A stretch of 64,000 nucleotides of DNA from Anaerolineae bacterium (GTDB taxonomy: Bacteria > Chloroflexota > Anaerolineae > Caldilineales > Caldilineaceae), in contig JAUIHI010000027.1 in NCBI GenBank assembly GCA_030432295.1, positions 28,889 through 92,888 of the forward strand. The letters are read 5' to 3'. Below the pieces are notes generated by a model. The model was not told the DNA's origin and made no database searches. It was given only the letters and a program-made list of their open reading frames with translations. The first letter of the stretch is position 1; each line of letters opens with the position of its first letter. Below are positions 52,611 to 63,904 of the stretch, piece by piece. The position numbers were made by a program, and so were the translations under genes.

Positions 52611-53484
52611 TTACCGAAGCGCCTTCGCTAATGCGCCCCATTCGGTCAAGGAGAGGGTTTCGGCCCGGCGCTGGGGGTCGATCCCGGCGTTGAGCAGCCC
52701 AGCCTCGACTGTTTCTTTTGCCATCCCTAACCCGGCAGCTACGCTATTGCGTAGCTGCTTGCGTTTCTGTCCAAAGCCCGCCCGCACTACCGAAAAATAC
52801 CAGTCCGGCTCCACATCTGTCACTGCGGGCTGGGGACGCACGTCCAGGCGCAGCACCGCACTGTCCACTTTGGGCCGGGGATGGAATGCGCCTGCGGGCA
52901 CTTTCTGCACAATCTTCGCCTCGGCAAAAAATTGCACCCCAACCGCCAACAGAGACATATCTCCCGGCCCGGCGACGATACGCTGGGCCACTTCCCGCTG
53001 CACCATCACAACCGCAAGGGTCGGCGGCTGGGCCGATTCCAGCAGGTGGCGCAGGACCGCGCTGGTGATGTAGTAGGGGAGATTGGCGACAACTTTGTAG
53101 GGGGGGGCGAGGGGCGAGGGGCGAGGGGCAGTCGCTGGTTCGTCCGCCGTCTGCCGTCCGTCGTCGGTCAGCAGCGCGGCGGGATCGACTTTCAGAATAT
53201 CGGCGTGGACGAAAGAGACGTGGGGCTGGTCCGCAAAGAGTTCAGCCAGGACGGGGATGAGTCGGTCGTCCAGTTCCACGGCGACGACGCGCCCGGCCTG
53301 GGCCGCCAGGTGGCGGGTGAGTACGCCCAAGCCGGGGCCGATCTCCAGCACAGTGTCGTCCGCGGTCAGATCCGCTGCGGCCGCGATGCGGGCCAGATGG
53401 GATTCGTCCACCAGAAAGTTCTGGCCGAGGGATTTCTTCGGGTCCAGATCGAAACGGCGGATGAGATCGAAGACGGAGGGGGGA

Positions 53485-53492
<8 letters not shown>
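52611..53492 (-). CDS. rsmA: 16S rRNA dimethyladenosine transferase
   Basis: KsgA/RsmA, 293 residues, dimethylates two adenines in helix 45 of 16S rRNA during 30S maturation. KKSLGQNFLVD, VLEIGPGLGVLTRHLA, VVAVELDDRLIPVL and the catalytic NLPYYI are all present. Between the DILK region and NLPYY an extra segment (TDDGRQTADEPATAPRPSPLAPP) is translated from a GACGGCAGACGG intergenic repeat plus a 7-bp tandem repeat and G8 tract. It overlaps lepA by eight bases, so the two are coupled. Confidence 0.93.
53100..53170. repeat. G8 tract, 7-bp tandem repeat and GACGG repeat inside rsmA
   Basis: Eight G at 53,100-53,107 are followed by three copies of a GCGAGGG-type heptamer to 53,128, then a TCGTCCGCCGTCTGCCGTCC repeat. 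The heptamer is not a multiple of three, so copy-number change would shift the rsmA frame. Confidence 0.75.
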
Positions 53493-55284
<1,792 letters not shown>

Positions 55285-55312
55285 TGTTCACCGCCGAAAG
55301 ATAATGTAAGCA

Positions 55313-55374
55313 GTCACCAGTGAACAGCTATCAGTGGGTGTACCGACACCGCTGACTGTTACCGGGTGACTGCA
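55313..55374. repeat. CAGTCACCAGTGAACAGC inverted repeat
   Basis: GCAGTCACCAGTGAACAGCT and a mirrored CGCTGACTGTTACCGGGTGACTGC form an imperfect hairpin upstream of lepA. A fragment of the same theme lies at the end of the molybdopterin oxidoreductase gene. Confidence 0.55.
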
Positions 55375-55445
55375 AGTTACGCATAAACCGAAATACAATT
55401 ATACCCCAGATCCGCCCCAAAGCCTCACGTTTCACGCTTCTCGTT

Positions 55446-56384
55446 TTACGCTTTTCCCAATCGGCCCGAAAAATAGGCAATCGTCTCTTCCAACCCAGCG
55501 TCTAACTCCACTTTCGGTTCCCAGCCCAGAATGCGCCGGGCCTTTGTGATGTCCGGTTGGCGCTGCTGGGGATCGTCCTTGGGCAGGGGTTTGTAGATGA
55601 TGCCGCCGTGGTTGCCGGTGAGGGCGTTGATGCGTTGGGCGAATTGGAGAATCGTCATCTCCGACGGGTTGCCGATATTCGTGGGCAGGGATTCATCGCT
55701 GAGCAGCAGCCGGTAGATGCCATCCACCAGATCGCTGACATAGCAGAAGGAGCGGGTCTGGTTGCCCTCGCCGTAGACCGTCAGAGCTTCGCCGTTCAAC
55801 GCCTGTTTGATAAAGTTGGGGACCACCCGTCCGTCGTTCAGCCGCATACGCGGGCCGTAGGTGTTGAAGATGCGCACGATGCGGGTCTCCACCCCGTGAT
55901 AGCGCTGGTAGGCCATTGTGATGGCCTCGGCAAAGCGCTTGGCCTCGTCGTAGACGCCCCGGGGACCGATGGGGTTGACATTGCCCCAGTACTCTTCAGT
56001 CTGGGGGTGAACCAGCGGGTCGCCGTAGACTTCGCTGGTGCTAGCCAGGAGCAGCCGGGCCTTCTTGGCCTTGGCCACGCCCAGCGCGTTGTGGGTTCCC
56101 AGACTGCCCACTTTCAGGGTCTGAATGGGCAATTCCAGATAGTCCACCGGGCTGGCCGGGCTGGCAAAATGGAGAATCGCGTCCAGATCACCGGCCAGGT
56201 AAATGTAGTTGGTGATGTCGTGCTTAACAAAGCTGAAGTGGGGATTGCCTGCCAGATGCGCGATGTTGTCTGTATTGCCCGTGACCAGATTGTCCATGGC
56301 TACGACTGTGTGACCTTCGGCCAGCAGCCTGTCGCACAGGTGACTGCCCAGAAAACCGGCCCCGCCGGTGACTAAAACTCGCAT
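55446..56384 (-). CDS. UDP-glucuronate decarboxylase-like NAD-dependent epimerase
   Basis: A 312-residue extended [20 protein letters not shown] is the NAD site, [13 protein letters not shown] the substrate loop, and catalytic residues are STSEVYGD and GVYDEAKRF (YxxxK). The C-terminal [23 protein letters not shown] is the UXS/RmlB-type tail. UXS converts UDP-glucuronate to UDP-xylose for surface polysaccharide. AAAGG precedes ATG 56,384; the longer frame is translated repeat. Confidence 0.88.
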   Translation of the reverse strand: MRVLVTGGAGFLGSHLCDRLLAEGHTVVAMDNLVTGNTDNIAHLAGNPHFSFVKHDITNYIYLAGDLDAILHFASPASPVDYLELPIQTLKVGSLGTHNALGVAKAKKARLLLASTSEVYGDPLVHPQTEEYWGNVNPIGPRGVYDEAKRFAEAITMAYQRYHGVETRIVRIFNTYGPRMRLNDGRVVPNFIKQALNGEALTVYGEGNQTRSFCYVSDLVDGIYRLLLSDESLPTNIGNPSEMTILQFAQRINALTGNHGGIIYKPLPKDDPQQRQPDITKARRILGWEPKVELDAGLEETIAYFSGRLGKA

Positions 56385-56414
56385 GGAATGTGCCTTTCGT
56401 CTATGATAGATGAA

Positions 56415-56492
56415 GAGACCGCGGACGGCGGACGACTGACCGCCTGTGTCCCGAATGATATGCCGTCTGCGGTCTGTGGTCCGCCGTCGTAG
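56415..56492. repeat. GACCGCGGACGGCGGACGAC inverted repeat
   Basis: Arms GAGACCGCGGACGGCGGACG and GTCTGCGGTCTGTGGTCCGCCGTC lie between the divergent UXS-like and Lgt-like genes; same family as 20,667 and 37,627. Confidence 0.7.
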
Positions 56493-56513
56493 CGCCATCG
56501 CCAGGAGTATCGT

Positions 56514-57263
56514 ATGTACCCCGTTATCCCCATCGGCCCCTTATCCCTGCCCACCGCCCCATTCATCGCTCTGCTTGCCATCTGGCTGGGGGTGGGGGCG
56601 CTGGCCCGAACCGGTATGAAAGTGAAACTGGACCCGGACCAGCTCTGGAATTTTGGGCTGCTCTCTCTGGGCGCGGGCTTTATTGTAGCGAGACTCTGGC
56701 ATGTCGTCCAGTTTTGGGCCATCTACCGCATTGAATGGACACTGATCTTCAGCCCGCGGCCCGGTGCTTTCGCGTTCTGGCCCGGCCTGATTGCAGCCGT
56801 TGTGGGTGGCTATGCCTTTCTGATCTGGAAACGGCTGGACCCGGTGCAGGTGGGTGCGGCGTTGGCTGTGGGGCTGCTGGTGGCGGGCGGCGTGCTGGAA
56901 GTGGGTGCTTTTCTGACCAGTGCAACCGTCGGCACACCCAGCAGCCTGCCCTGGGCCTTCGCCGTCTTCGATGTGACCCGCCATCCCGTCGCCCTCTACC
57001 ACAGCGCGGGGATGTTTGGGCTGGCCGGGCTGATCTTCTGGCGGGGCGATTTTATCCGTCCCGGTCGCATTGTGGGGTGGGCCGTCTTTGGCTACGCGCT
57101 GCTGCGTCTGCTGGCGGACGGCTTTCTGGCCGACGCCGCGACGATCAGCGGCATTCGGATTTCCCAACTCATCGGGCTGGCTGTGGCGCTGGGTGGGGTG
57201 CTGATGCTTTCCGGTTCTGCCTTTGAGGAGGCGGAGGGGGAGACGGAAGAAGGGGGTCAATAA
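56514..57263 (+). CDS. Prolipoprotein diacylglyceryl transferase (Lgt)-like membrane protein
   Basis: 249 residues, about seven membrane helices. Lgt landmarks appear in divergent form: [47 protein letters not shown] (family HPxQLYE) and [13 protein letters not shown]. Lgt transfers diacylglycerol to the lipobox Cys, which suits the lipoproteins in this window. The weak motif match leaves open that it is a paralogue with another acceptor. CCAGGAG precedes the ATG. Confidence 0.75.
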   Translation: MYPVIPIGPLSLPTAPFIALLAIWLGVGALARTGMKVKLDPDQLWNFGLLSLGAGFIVARLWHVVQFWAIYRIEWTLIFSPRPGAFAFWPGLIAAVVGGYAFLIWKRLDPVQVGAALAVGLLVAGGVLEVGAFLTSATVGTPSSLPWAFAVFDVTRHPVALYHSAGMFGLAGLIFWRGDFIRPGRIVGWAVFGYALLRLLADGFLADAATISGIRISQLIGLAVALGGVLMLSGSAFEEAEGETEEGGQ

Positions 57264-57301
57264 TCAGCGACATCTGCGATCCTATCTCGTGAGTCTTCTG
57301 C

Positions 57302-57370
57302 AAAAACCGAGTTTTTTGTGCAGATCGCCCGGGTTTTTAGGAGTGATTCGGTCTCAAAAACTCGGTTTTT
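57302..57370. terminator. AAAAACCGAGTTTTT hairpin between Lgt-like gene and xpt
   Basis: Perfect 15-base arms (57,302-57,316 with 57,356-57,370), A/T tracts on both sides, between convergent genes. A related repeat lies near 38,843. Confidence 0.65.
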
Positions 57371-57388
57371 AGCCTTTTTGCAGTGGCA

Positions 57389-57979
57389 TCAGCCCGTAGG
57401 ATCGCGCACGACGATAGTGTCGCCTTCCATACTGTCGATGATGGCGAGGGTGACGATGGGCACGTCCAGATGTTCCAGCCGCTGACGACCCGACTCGAAG
57501 GATTTTTCCACCAGGCAGCCGATGCCGCAGAGGGTGGCCCCACACTGGGCAATCACCTCCACCAGTGCGCTGATGGTTTTGCCGGTAGCCAGAAAGTCAT
57601 CGATGAGCAGCACCCGGTCGCTGGGACTCAGATACTCCGGCGAGATCATCAACTGGACGATGCCGCCTTTGGTGTGGCTGGGGGCTTCGGAGGCGTAGAA
57701 ACCTTCGGGCATTGTAATGGGCCGGTGCTTGCGGGCATAGACCACCGGCACGCCGTAGGCCATCGCCACAGTCAACGCCGGCGCGATGCCGCTCACTTCG
57801 GCGGTGACAATTTTGGTCACATTCTCCACCCCAGCGAGCGCGAATCGGCGGGCAAACTCCTGCCCCATTTCAGCGGTCAGTGCTGGGTCCAACTGGTGGT
57901 TGATAAAACCATCCACCTTCAGAATACCCCGCCCCAGATTGCGACCTTCGCGGCGGATACGCTCGACCAGTGCTTGCAC
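57389..57979 (-). CDS. xpt: Xanthine phosphoribosyltransferase
   Basis: 196 residues, PRTase type I. ILKVDGFINHQLDP near the N-terminus, the VSGIAPALTVA segment, ARKHRPITMPEGFY and the PRPP loop RVLLIDDFLATGKT identify Xpt, which salvages xanthine to XMP. The GTG at 57,979 has AAGGAGT six bases upstream and begins at the family N-terminus; the ATG at 58,015 lies inside the 72-bp palindrome. No purine riboswitch was seen upstream. Confidence 0.92.
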   Translation of the reverse strand: MQALVERIRREGRNLGRGILKVDGFINHQLDPALTAEMGQEFARRFALAGVENVTKIVTAEVSGIAPALTVAMAYGVPVVYARKHRPITMPEGFYASEAPSHTKGGIVQLMISPEYLSPSDRVLLIDDFLATGKTISALVEVIAQCGATLCGIGCLVEKSFESGRQRLEHLDVPIVTLAIIDSMEGDTIVVRDPTG

Positions 57980-58006
57980 GATATTACTCCTTGCGGCAGA
58001 ATCAAA

Positions 58007-58078
58007 GAGGGACACAGATTTTCATGATTTGGATTGATCTGCGCAGATCAATCCAAATCATGAAAATCTGTGTCCCTC
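58007..58078. repeat. Perfect 72-bp palindrome (CAGATTTTCATGATT family)
   Basis: Two exact 36-base arms (58,007-58,042 and 58,043-58,078) without a loop, sharing CAGATTTTCATGATTTGGAT and centre GATCTGCGCAGATC with 2,419-2,488. It lies between xpt and the downstream end of the glutamine-synthetase-like gene. Confidence 0.95.
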
Positions 58079-58082
58079 CCTT

Positions 58083-59456
58083 CTAATAAATCGTCAAATA
58101 CCGGTTCAGTTCCCACTGGGTCACATGTAAACGGTAGTCGTTCCATTCCAGCCGTTTGGCCTCCACATAGCGCTCATAGACGTGCTGGCCCAACGCTTCC
58201 TGAATGACAATATCCTCGCTCAGCGCGTCCAGCGCTTCGCCCAGACTGCTGGGCAGGGTTTCAAAACCGGAGCGGCTGCCATCCATCTGGAAGAGGTCTT
58301 CTTCGGCGGGGGCGGGTGGCTCCATGCGCTGTTCGATGCCGTCCAGCCCCGCGGCCAGCATCACCGCATAGGCCAGATAGGGATTGGCGCTGGGGTCCGG
58401 GCAGCGCAGTTCGCAGCGGGTGCTCTGGGGCCGGTTGCCGGATGTGCGGGGGATGCGGATCAGAGCGCTGCGGTTGGTGCGTCCCCAGGAGAGATAGACC
58501 GGTGCTTCGTAGCCGGGGACCAGCCGTTTGTAGCTGTTGACCAGCGGGTCCAGAATCGGTGTCATCCCTTTGGCGTGGGCCAACTGCCCGGCGATAAAAT
58601 GGAGGGCAAGCTGGCTCAGGTCGTAGTCGTTCTCCGGGTCGTACATCGCCGTCCGGTTTTCGCCTTTGTGCCACAGGCTCTGGTGCACGTGCATCCCAGA
58701 GCCGTTGATGCCGGTGATGGGTTTGGGCATAAATGTGCAATGCAGGCCATTCTTCTGGGCGATAGCCTTTAGCGTCATGCGCACAGTCATTGTATAGTCG
58801 GCGATGGAGAGAGCCGGACCAAACTGGAAATCGATCTCACTCTGACCGCTGGCAACTTCGTGGTGGGCCGCCTCGATTTTGATGCCCAGCGCGGCCAGCG
58901 CGTCGATCATCTGGCGGCGCACGCTGTGGGAAAGGTCCGTGCTCACATCAAAATAGCCTGCTTCGTCGTGGGGCTGCAAGGGGGTGAGGGAGCCGTCCCG
59001 GTGGGGGCGGAAGAGGAAGAACTCCACCTCCGGGCCGATCATAAATTCGTAACCCATCTGGGCCGCCCGCTGCAACTGGCGCTTGAGCACAAAGCGGGGA
59101 TCGCCTACAAATGGCGTGCCGTCCGGCGTGTAGACATCGCAGATCACCCGGGCTGTGGAAAGTTCCATCTCCCAAGGGATAGGGGCGAAGGTCTCCAGAT
59201 CGGCCACCAGATACATATCGCTCTCGGCCACCCGGGCGAAGCCTTCCACCGCGCTGCCGTCGAACCAGACCCCATTTTCCACCGCGTCGTCCCAGTGGCT
59301 GATGGGAATGGTCACCTGCTTGGCGCTGCCCACAATATCGCTGAACTGAAGTCGCACGAAGCGAATGTCCGCACGCTTGACCACCTCGTCGATTGCAGCC
59401 ATCTGTTCGCGACGTCTTTCGATTGCCATTGCCTCGTTTTGCATACTTGCCCCCAT
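58083..59456 (-). CDS. Glutamine synthetase-family protein
   Basis: 457 residues, class I glutamine-synthetase fold. The N-terminal beta-grasp has RFVRLQFSDIVGSAKQV. GPEVEFFLF, HHEVASGQSEIDFQ and NGSGMHVHQSLW are metal and substrate sites; NSYKRLVPGYEAPVYLSWGRTNRSALIRIP and ELRCPDPSANPYLAYAVMLAAGLDG complete the site. No adenylylation Tyr motif is seen. It is a second copy beside glnA and may be a true GS or a gamma-glutamyl-amine ligase. An ATG four codons downstream, after GGGGG, is an alternative start. Confidence 0.88.
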   Translation of the reverse strand: MGASMQNEAMAIERRREQMAAIDEVVKRADIRFVRLQFSDIVGSAKQVTIPISHWDDAVENGVWFDGSAVEGFARVAESDMYLVADLETFAPIPWEMELSTARVICDVYTPDGTPFVGDPRFVLKRQLQRAAQMGYEFMIGPEVEFFLFRPHRDGSLTPLQPHDEAGYFDVSTDLSHSVRRQMIDALAALGIKIEAAHHEVASGQSEIDFQFGPALSIADYTMTVRMTLKAIAQKNGLHCTFMPKPITGINGSGMHVHQSLWHKGENRTAMYDPENDYDLSQLALHFIAGQLAHAKGMTPILDPLVNSYKRLVPGYEAPVYLSWGRTNRSALIRIPRTSGNRPQSTRCELRCPDPSANPYLAYAVMLAAGLDGIEQRMEPPAPAEEDLFQMDGSRSGFETLPSSLGEALDALSEDIVIQEALGQHVYERYVEAKRLEWNDYRLHVTQWELNRYLTIY

Positions 59457-59579
59457 CTTTCACCGCTTGTGCCATCAAAGGTGGTTGAATTGTATCACTG
59501 AACAGCCCTGGCTGCCAGATAAAAAGAGAGCAGCAGCGCCAGGCTGCTGCTCTCTTTGGTTATTATGAACGGGGCGGGT

Positions 59580-60995
59580 TTAGACGCCGAAGTACATCAC
59601 AAACTCGTGGGGATGGGGGCGCAGGCGCACAGCGTCCACATCGGCCAGCCGTCGCGTGGCGAGATAGGTGTCGATCAGCCCCTGGCTGAAGACGCCGCCA
59701 GCCGTGAGGTAGTCGTGGTCCGCTTCCAGCGCGTCCAACACAGCGCCCAACGAACCTTCTACCGTGCGCGAGGCTTGCATATTTTCGTCATCAAACATAT
59801 CCATCTCGGACGGGTTGCCGGGATCGATCTTGTTTTTGATGCCATCCAGACCGGCCATAACCATCGCGGCAAAGGCCAGGTAGGGATTGGCCGCGGCGTC
59901 CGGGCAGCGGAATTCGATACGCTTGGCCTTGGGCGAATCGGAGCCTACGGGAATGCGGCAGGCAGCCGAGCGATTGCGGGCCGAGTAGGCGATGACGACG
60001 GGCGCTTCGTAGCCGGGAACCAAACGGCGGTAGCTGTTGGTGGTGGGGGCACAGAAGGCCAGCAGGCTGTTGATGTGCTTCAGAATGCCGCCGATATACC
60101 AGACGGCTTCCTGGCTGACACCTGCATATTTGTCACCGGCGAAGAGGGGCACGCCATCTTTCCACAGGCTCTGGTGGGTGTGCATACCGGAGCCGTTGTC
60201 CTCGAAGAGGGGCTTGGGCATAAATGTGGCTGTCTTGCCATACTGCATCGCCACATTCTTGGCAATATATTTGTACAACTGCACATTGTCGGCCTGTTGG
60301 AGCATTGGCCGGGATTTCATATTGATTTCGGTCTGGCCCGCGGTAGCAACTTCGTGGTGATGCTTCTCGATGGGCAGGCCCGCGGAAATCATCGTGCGCA
60401 CAATCTCCGAGCGCACATCCTGCAGGGTGTCGAAGGGGGAAACTGGGAAGTAGCCGCCCTTGTGGCCCACTTTGTGGCCCGAACCCCATTCGCCCGAATT
60501 CCAGGGCGCTTCCACACTGTCCACCGCATAGCTGGAGGAGAAACGGCCTGTCTCATACTTCACCTGATCGAAGATGAAGAACTCGGCCTCTGGCCCCATA
60601 AACGCAGTGTCGGCAATGCCTGTGGACTTCATATAGGCATCGGCCTTGCGCAGGACATTGCGGGGATCCCGGTCAAATTCTTCCCGTGTAATCGGGTCGA
60701 TGATATTCCCAATCAGGCAGAGGGTAGGGTGTTCGGTGACTGGATCGATAAAGGCTGTGGTCGGATCACTGACCAGCATCATATCGCTGCTCTCGATGGA
60801 CTTGAAGCCCCGAATCGATGAGCCATCAAAGCCTAGGCCGGTCTGGAAGAGATCATCTTCGTCATAGGCTTCTACGGGCAGAGAAAAGTGCTGCCACTGG
60901 CCGTAGACATCTGTAAAGCGCAGGTCGATAATCTGGATACCATTTTCTTCAACAGCCTTTGCCACATCTGCCGGAGAAGTACAATTCAAAGCCAT
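59580..60995 (-). CDS. glnA: Glutamine synthetase type I
   Basis: 471 residues; assimilates ammonia into glutamine. DLRFTDVYGQWQHFSLP, GFDGSSIRGF, MGPEAEFFIFD, KHHHEVATAGQTEIN, NGSGMHTHQSLWKDG, and NSYRRLVPGYEAPVVIAYSARNRSAACRIP are all intact. The C-terminal region where GSI-beta enzymes have NLY(E/D)LPPEE reads MDMFDDENMQA, without Tyr, so adenylylation control is unlikely. AAGGA precedes the ATG. A 320-bp upstream gap holds possible regulatory sites. Confidence 0.94.
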   Translation of the reverse strand: MALNCTSPADVAKAVEENGIQIIDLRFTDVYGQWQHFSLPVEAYDEDDLFQTGLGFDGSSIRGFKSIESSDMMLVSDPTTAFIDPVTEHPTLCLIGNIIDPITREEFDRDPRNVLRKADAYMKSTGIADTAFMGPEAEFFIFDQVKYETGRFSSSYAVDSVEAPWNSGEWGSGHKVGHKGGYFPVSPFDTLQDVRSEIVRTMISAGLPIEKHHHEVATAGQTEINMKSRPMLQQADNVQLYKYIAKNVAMQYGKTATFMPKPLFEDNGSGMHTHQSLWKDGVPLFAGDKYAGVSQEAVWYIGGILKHINSLLAFCAPTTNSYRRLVPGYEAPVVIAYSARNRSAACRIPVGSDSPKAKRIEFRCPDAAANPYLAFAAMVMAGLDGIKNKIDPGNPSEMDMFDDENMQASRTVEGSLGAVLDALEADHDYLTAGGVFSQGLIDTYLATRRLADVDAVRLRPHPHEFVMYFGV

Positions 60996-61316
60996 ATACG
61001 GAATTCCTTTCCTGGATGACTACAGATGGAATCATCTGTCCAATCCGATAAAACAATATAGACGCCCCCACGGACATCGTGAAGAATTATACAAATAGAA
61101 TGACAAAAACGCCATTGTCACATTTGCCCACACATCCGGTATGTTTCTTGTGCAACTTGCACAGGTAATCAGGTAGTAATCCCTTTTTGTGACAATACTT
61201 CTCTGCTGGTACACTCTCGGAATGCAGAGATTAGCGATTGGGGATTAGGTAGTGACGCTCACTCTTTAATCTCCAATCTCCACTATCCAATCTCCCAATC
61301 CCATCCGGAGGCTCTT
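60996..61316. other. Intergenic region between glnA and molybdopterin oxidoreductase
   Basis: Divergent promoter gap, AT-richer than its flanks. TATAAT on the minus strand (complement 61,086-61,091) faces glnA but has no strong -35. TGTCACATTTGCCCACA at 61,116-61,132 resembles a TnrA/GlnR box. ATTGTCAC (61,114) and GTGACAAT (about 61,188) form an inverted pair. A GATTGGGGATTAGG / AATCTCCAATCTCC repeat lies at 61,228-61,310. Confidence 0.5.
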
Positions 61317-63587
61317 ATGTCCCGTATCGACCTCTACGCCAACGATCCAGCCGTCTCCGTCGTCACCGGAGCCTGCCCCCACGACTGCCCGGATACCTGT
61401 TCCTGGCAGGTGGCGGTGAACCGGGAGAGCGGCACGGCCATCGACATTTGGGGCAACGCCAGCCATCCCATCACCCAGGGCAAGCTGTGCGGCAAAGTGG
61501 ACCGCTATCTGGAACGCACCTATCACAGCGGACGGCTGACGACGCCATTGCGCCGGGTGGGGCCGAAAGGCGGCGGACGCAACGTCCGCGGACGCTTCGA
61601 GCCAGTGACGTGGGAGACGGCCTTGGCAGAAATCGCCACCCGTCTCTCCGCGGTCGTGGACGAATGGGGCAGCCAGGCCGTGCTCCCTTACTCCTACAGC
61701 GGAACCCTGGGCTATTTGCAGGGCGAAGGGATGGCTGTGCGCTTCTTCAACCGGCTGGGCGCATCCAAACTGGCGCGGACGATTTGCTCAGAAGCAGGCT
61801 TCGAGGGCTATCTCTACACCCTCGGCGCAACCCTGGGCACGGCCACCGAAGACTACGCCCACGCCCGGTTGATTCTGATCTGGGGCAGCAATACCCTGAC
61901 CAGCAATCTGCACCTCTGGCAATTCATCCAGGCCGCGCGCAAAGCTGGCGCACGGGTGATTGTGATTGATCCGGCCCGCACCCGCACAGCCAAAGCCGCC
62001 GACGAATGGCTGGCCATCCGTCCCGGCACAGACGGAGCGCTGGCCCTGGCCCTGATGCACGTAATTATCGGCGAAAATCTGCACGACGCCAAATACGTGG
62101 AAAAGTATACCGTCGGTTTTGACCAACTGGCCGAACGGGTGAAAGAGTGGACACCGGAACGGGCCGCGGCCATCACCGGCATCCCCGCCGAGCGCATCCG
62201 TTCTTTGGCCGTGGAATATGCCACCACACGACCCACGGCCATCCGCGTCAACTACGGGATGCAGCGCCACGCGGGGGGTGGGATGGCTATGCGCACGATT
62301 GCCTGTCTGCCCGCACTGGTGGGGAGCTGGCAGGAGCAGGGCGGCGGTATCCAACTGAGCACCAGCGGCGGCTTTCGGCGGATGGACCTGACCGGCCTGC
62401 AACGGCCCGACCTGCGCCGGGACTCCAGCGCCCGCACGATCAATATGAACCGGCTGGGCGACGCCCTTTCCCTGGACCCGGCCCGCATCGCCCTCTCCCA
62501 CTACCGGCCCCGGCCCATCGACCCCATCCCCAGCGGCGAGCAGATTGGCCCGCCGGTGAAGGCGCTGATCGTCTACAACGCCAACCCGGCCGCGGCCACC
62601 CCGGACCAGTCCGCTGTGATGGCCGGTCTGGCGCGTGAGGACCTGTTTACGGTCGTGATGGAGCAGTTCCAGACCGACACTGCCGACTACGCCGACTACA
62701 TTCTGCCCGCCGCTACCCAACTGGAACAGTGGGACATTCACCGGGCCTACGGCCACAACTTCCTCTCCCTCAACCGTCCCGCGATTGGACCTGTGGGCGA
62801 GAGCCTGCCCAATGCAGAGATGTTCCGCCGTCTGGCCCACGCGCTGGGCTACACCGACGACTGCTTCCGGGAGGACGACGAGACAATCCTGCGCAAGCTC
62901 GTCCAGTCTCAGACCCAGCCCGAATTTGCCACCTGCACCTGGGAAGCGTTGCTGCGGGACGGCTACGCCCGGCTCAACCTGCCCGACCCCTACCTGCCCT
63001 TTGCTCAGGGCAACTATCCCACAGCCAGCGGCAAATGCGAATTCTACAGCCAGCGCATGGCGGATGACGGGTACGATCCGTTGCCCACGTATGAAAGCGG
63101 GGAGCAGATATTGGGTATTGGATATTTTGAACCGCTGGACGACAGCGCGTCCGAATCCGAAATATCCAATACCCAATACCTCATTTGCATTTCCCCCCCC
63201 GCCCACTCTTTTCTCAACACATCTTTTGGGGTGGTGGATCGGCTGCGGGGACGGGAGAAAGAGCCGGTGTTGCAGATGCACCCGACAGACGCGGCGGCCC
63301 GGCAGATCGGCGATGGCGATGTTGTGCGGGTCTGGAATGAGCTGGGAGAGGTGGCTTTGACGGCCCGGGTGACCGAGGATTTGGTTCCCGGCACTGTGCT
63401 GGCCCCCGGTGTCTGGTGGGCCAGCCACAGCCCGGACGGACGCAACATCAATCAGGTTGTGCGCCAGGACGAGGCGGATATGGGCGGCGGCGCCTGTTTT
63501 TATGACGCGCGGGTCTTTGTGGCGATCGCATCGGACGGGGCGCAGAACCGAGTAAGCAGTGACAAGTCACCTGTGATTGCCTACTGA
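61317..63587 (+). CDS. Molybdopterin-dependent oxidoreductase (DMSO reductase family)
   Basis: 756 residues. An N-terminal [4Fe-4S] site: C20, C24, C28 and C58 ([10 protein letters not shown] ... GKLCGK). The molybdopterin core has [12 protein letters not shown], the [10 protein letters not shown] segment at the usual metal-ligand position, [27 protein letters not shown] and, at the end, [16 protein letters not shown] with [14 protein letters not shown]. There is no Tat signal, so it is cytoplasmic. The substrate could be formate or an aromatic hydroxyl/thiol compound. Residues about 595-625 are translated from a GGGTATTGGATATTT palindrome. Confidence 0.88.
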   Translation: MSRIDLYANDPAVSVVTGACPHDCPDTCSWQVAVNRESGTAIDIWGNASHPITQGKLCGKVDRYLERTYHSGRLTTPLRRVGPKGGGRNVRGRFEPVTWETALAEIATRLSAVVDEWGSQAVLPYSYSGTLGYLQGEGMAVRFFNRLGASKLARTICSEAGFEGYLYTLGATLGTATEDYAHARLILIWGSNTLTSNLHLWQFIQAARKAGARVIVIDPARTRTAKAADEWLAIRPGTDGALALALMHVIIGENLHDAKYVEKYTVGFDQLAERVKEWTPERAAAITGIPAERIRSLAVEYATTRPTAIRVNYGMQRHAGGGMAMRTIACLPALVGSWQEQGGGIQLSTSGGFRRMDLTGLQRPDLRRDSSARTINMNRLGDALSLDPARIALSHYRPRPIDPIPSGEQIGPPVKALIVYNANPAAATPDQSAVMAGLAREDLFTVVMEQFQTDTADYADYILPAATQLEQWDIHRAYGHNFLSLNRPAIGPVGESLPNAEMFRRLAHALGYTDDCFREDDETILRKLVQSQTQPEFATCTWEALLRDGYARLNLPDPYLPFAQGNYPTASGKCEFYSQRMADDGYDPLPTYESGEQILGIGYFEPLDDSASESEISNTQYLICISPPAHSFLNTSFGVVDRLRGREKEPVLQMHPTDAAARQIGDGDVVRVWNELGEVALTARVTEDLVPGTVLAPGVWWASHSPDGRNINQVVRQDEADMGGGACFYDARVFVAIASDGAQNRVSSDKSPVIAY
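63109..63178. repeat. TATTGGGTATTGGATATTT palindrome inside a coding region
   Basis: Perfect 19-base arms (63,109-63,127 with 63,160-63,178) with a 32-base loop, in frame within the oxidoreductase gene (ILGIGYF ... SEISNTQYL). A relative lies at 34,786. Confidence 0.88.
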
Positions 63588-63904
63588 TTGCGTGTATACT
63601 AAACTCTCATTCCCTGTGATGGAGTGTAATTCAAGTTCAGGGCAGGGGTGGGTTTGCGACGACCGCTCCGGGCTAAAGGCCAATGGGCTGAAGCCCACAG
63701 CTACAGGGCGACGCCGGATAAATCCGACTTAGCGGCAGTCTGTCCGTTCCTGCGAAAGCCCCTTTCAGGGGGCGTGGCTCGGTAGCCCGGTGTCTTTAGC
63801 GCCGGGCGGCACAAACGATTCCATTTCGCCCCAAATCTGAATTGCACCTCCTGAGGCGTACAACGACGCATGAGTGTCAAGTCCTGAAATATGTTGACAG
63901 AGAA
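63588..63904. other. Gene-free tail with hairpin-rich repeat
   Basis: About 317 bases without a credible gene. It has several short hairpins (GGGCTGAAGCCC near 63,689; GAAAGCCCCTTTCAGGGGGC near 63,757; AGCCCGG...CCGGGC near 63,785), resembling a dispersed structured repeat. TTGACA at 63,894 and GGTGGATAA just after it lie near the edge. Confidence 0.5.
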
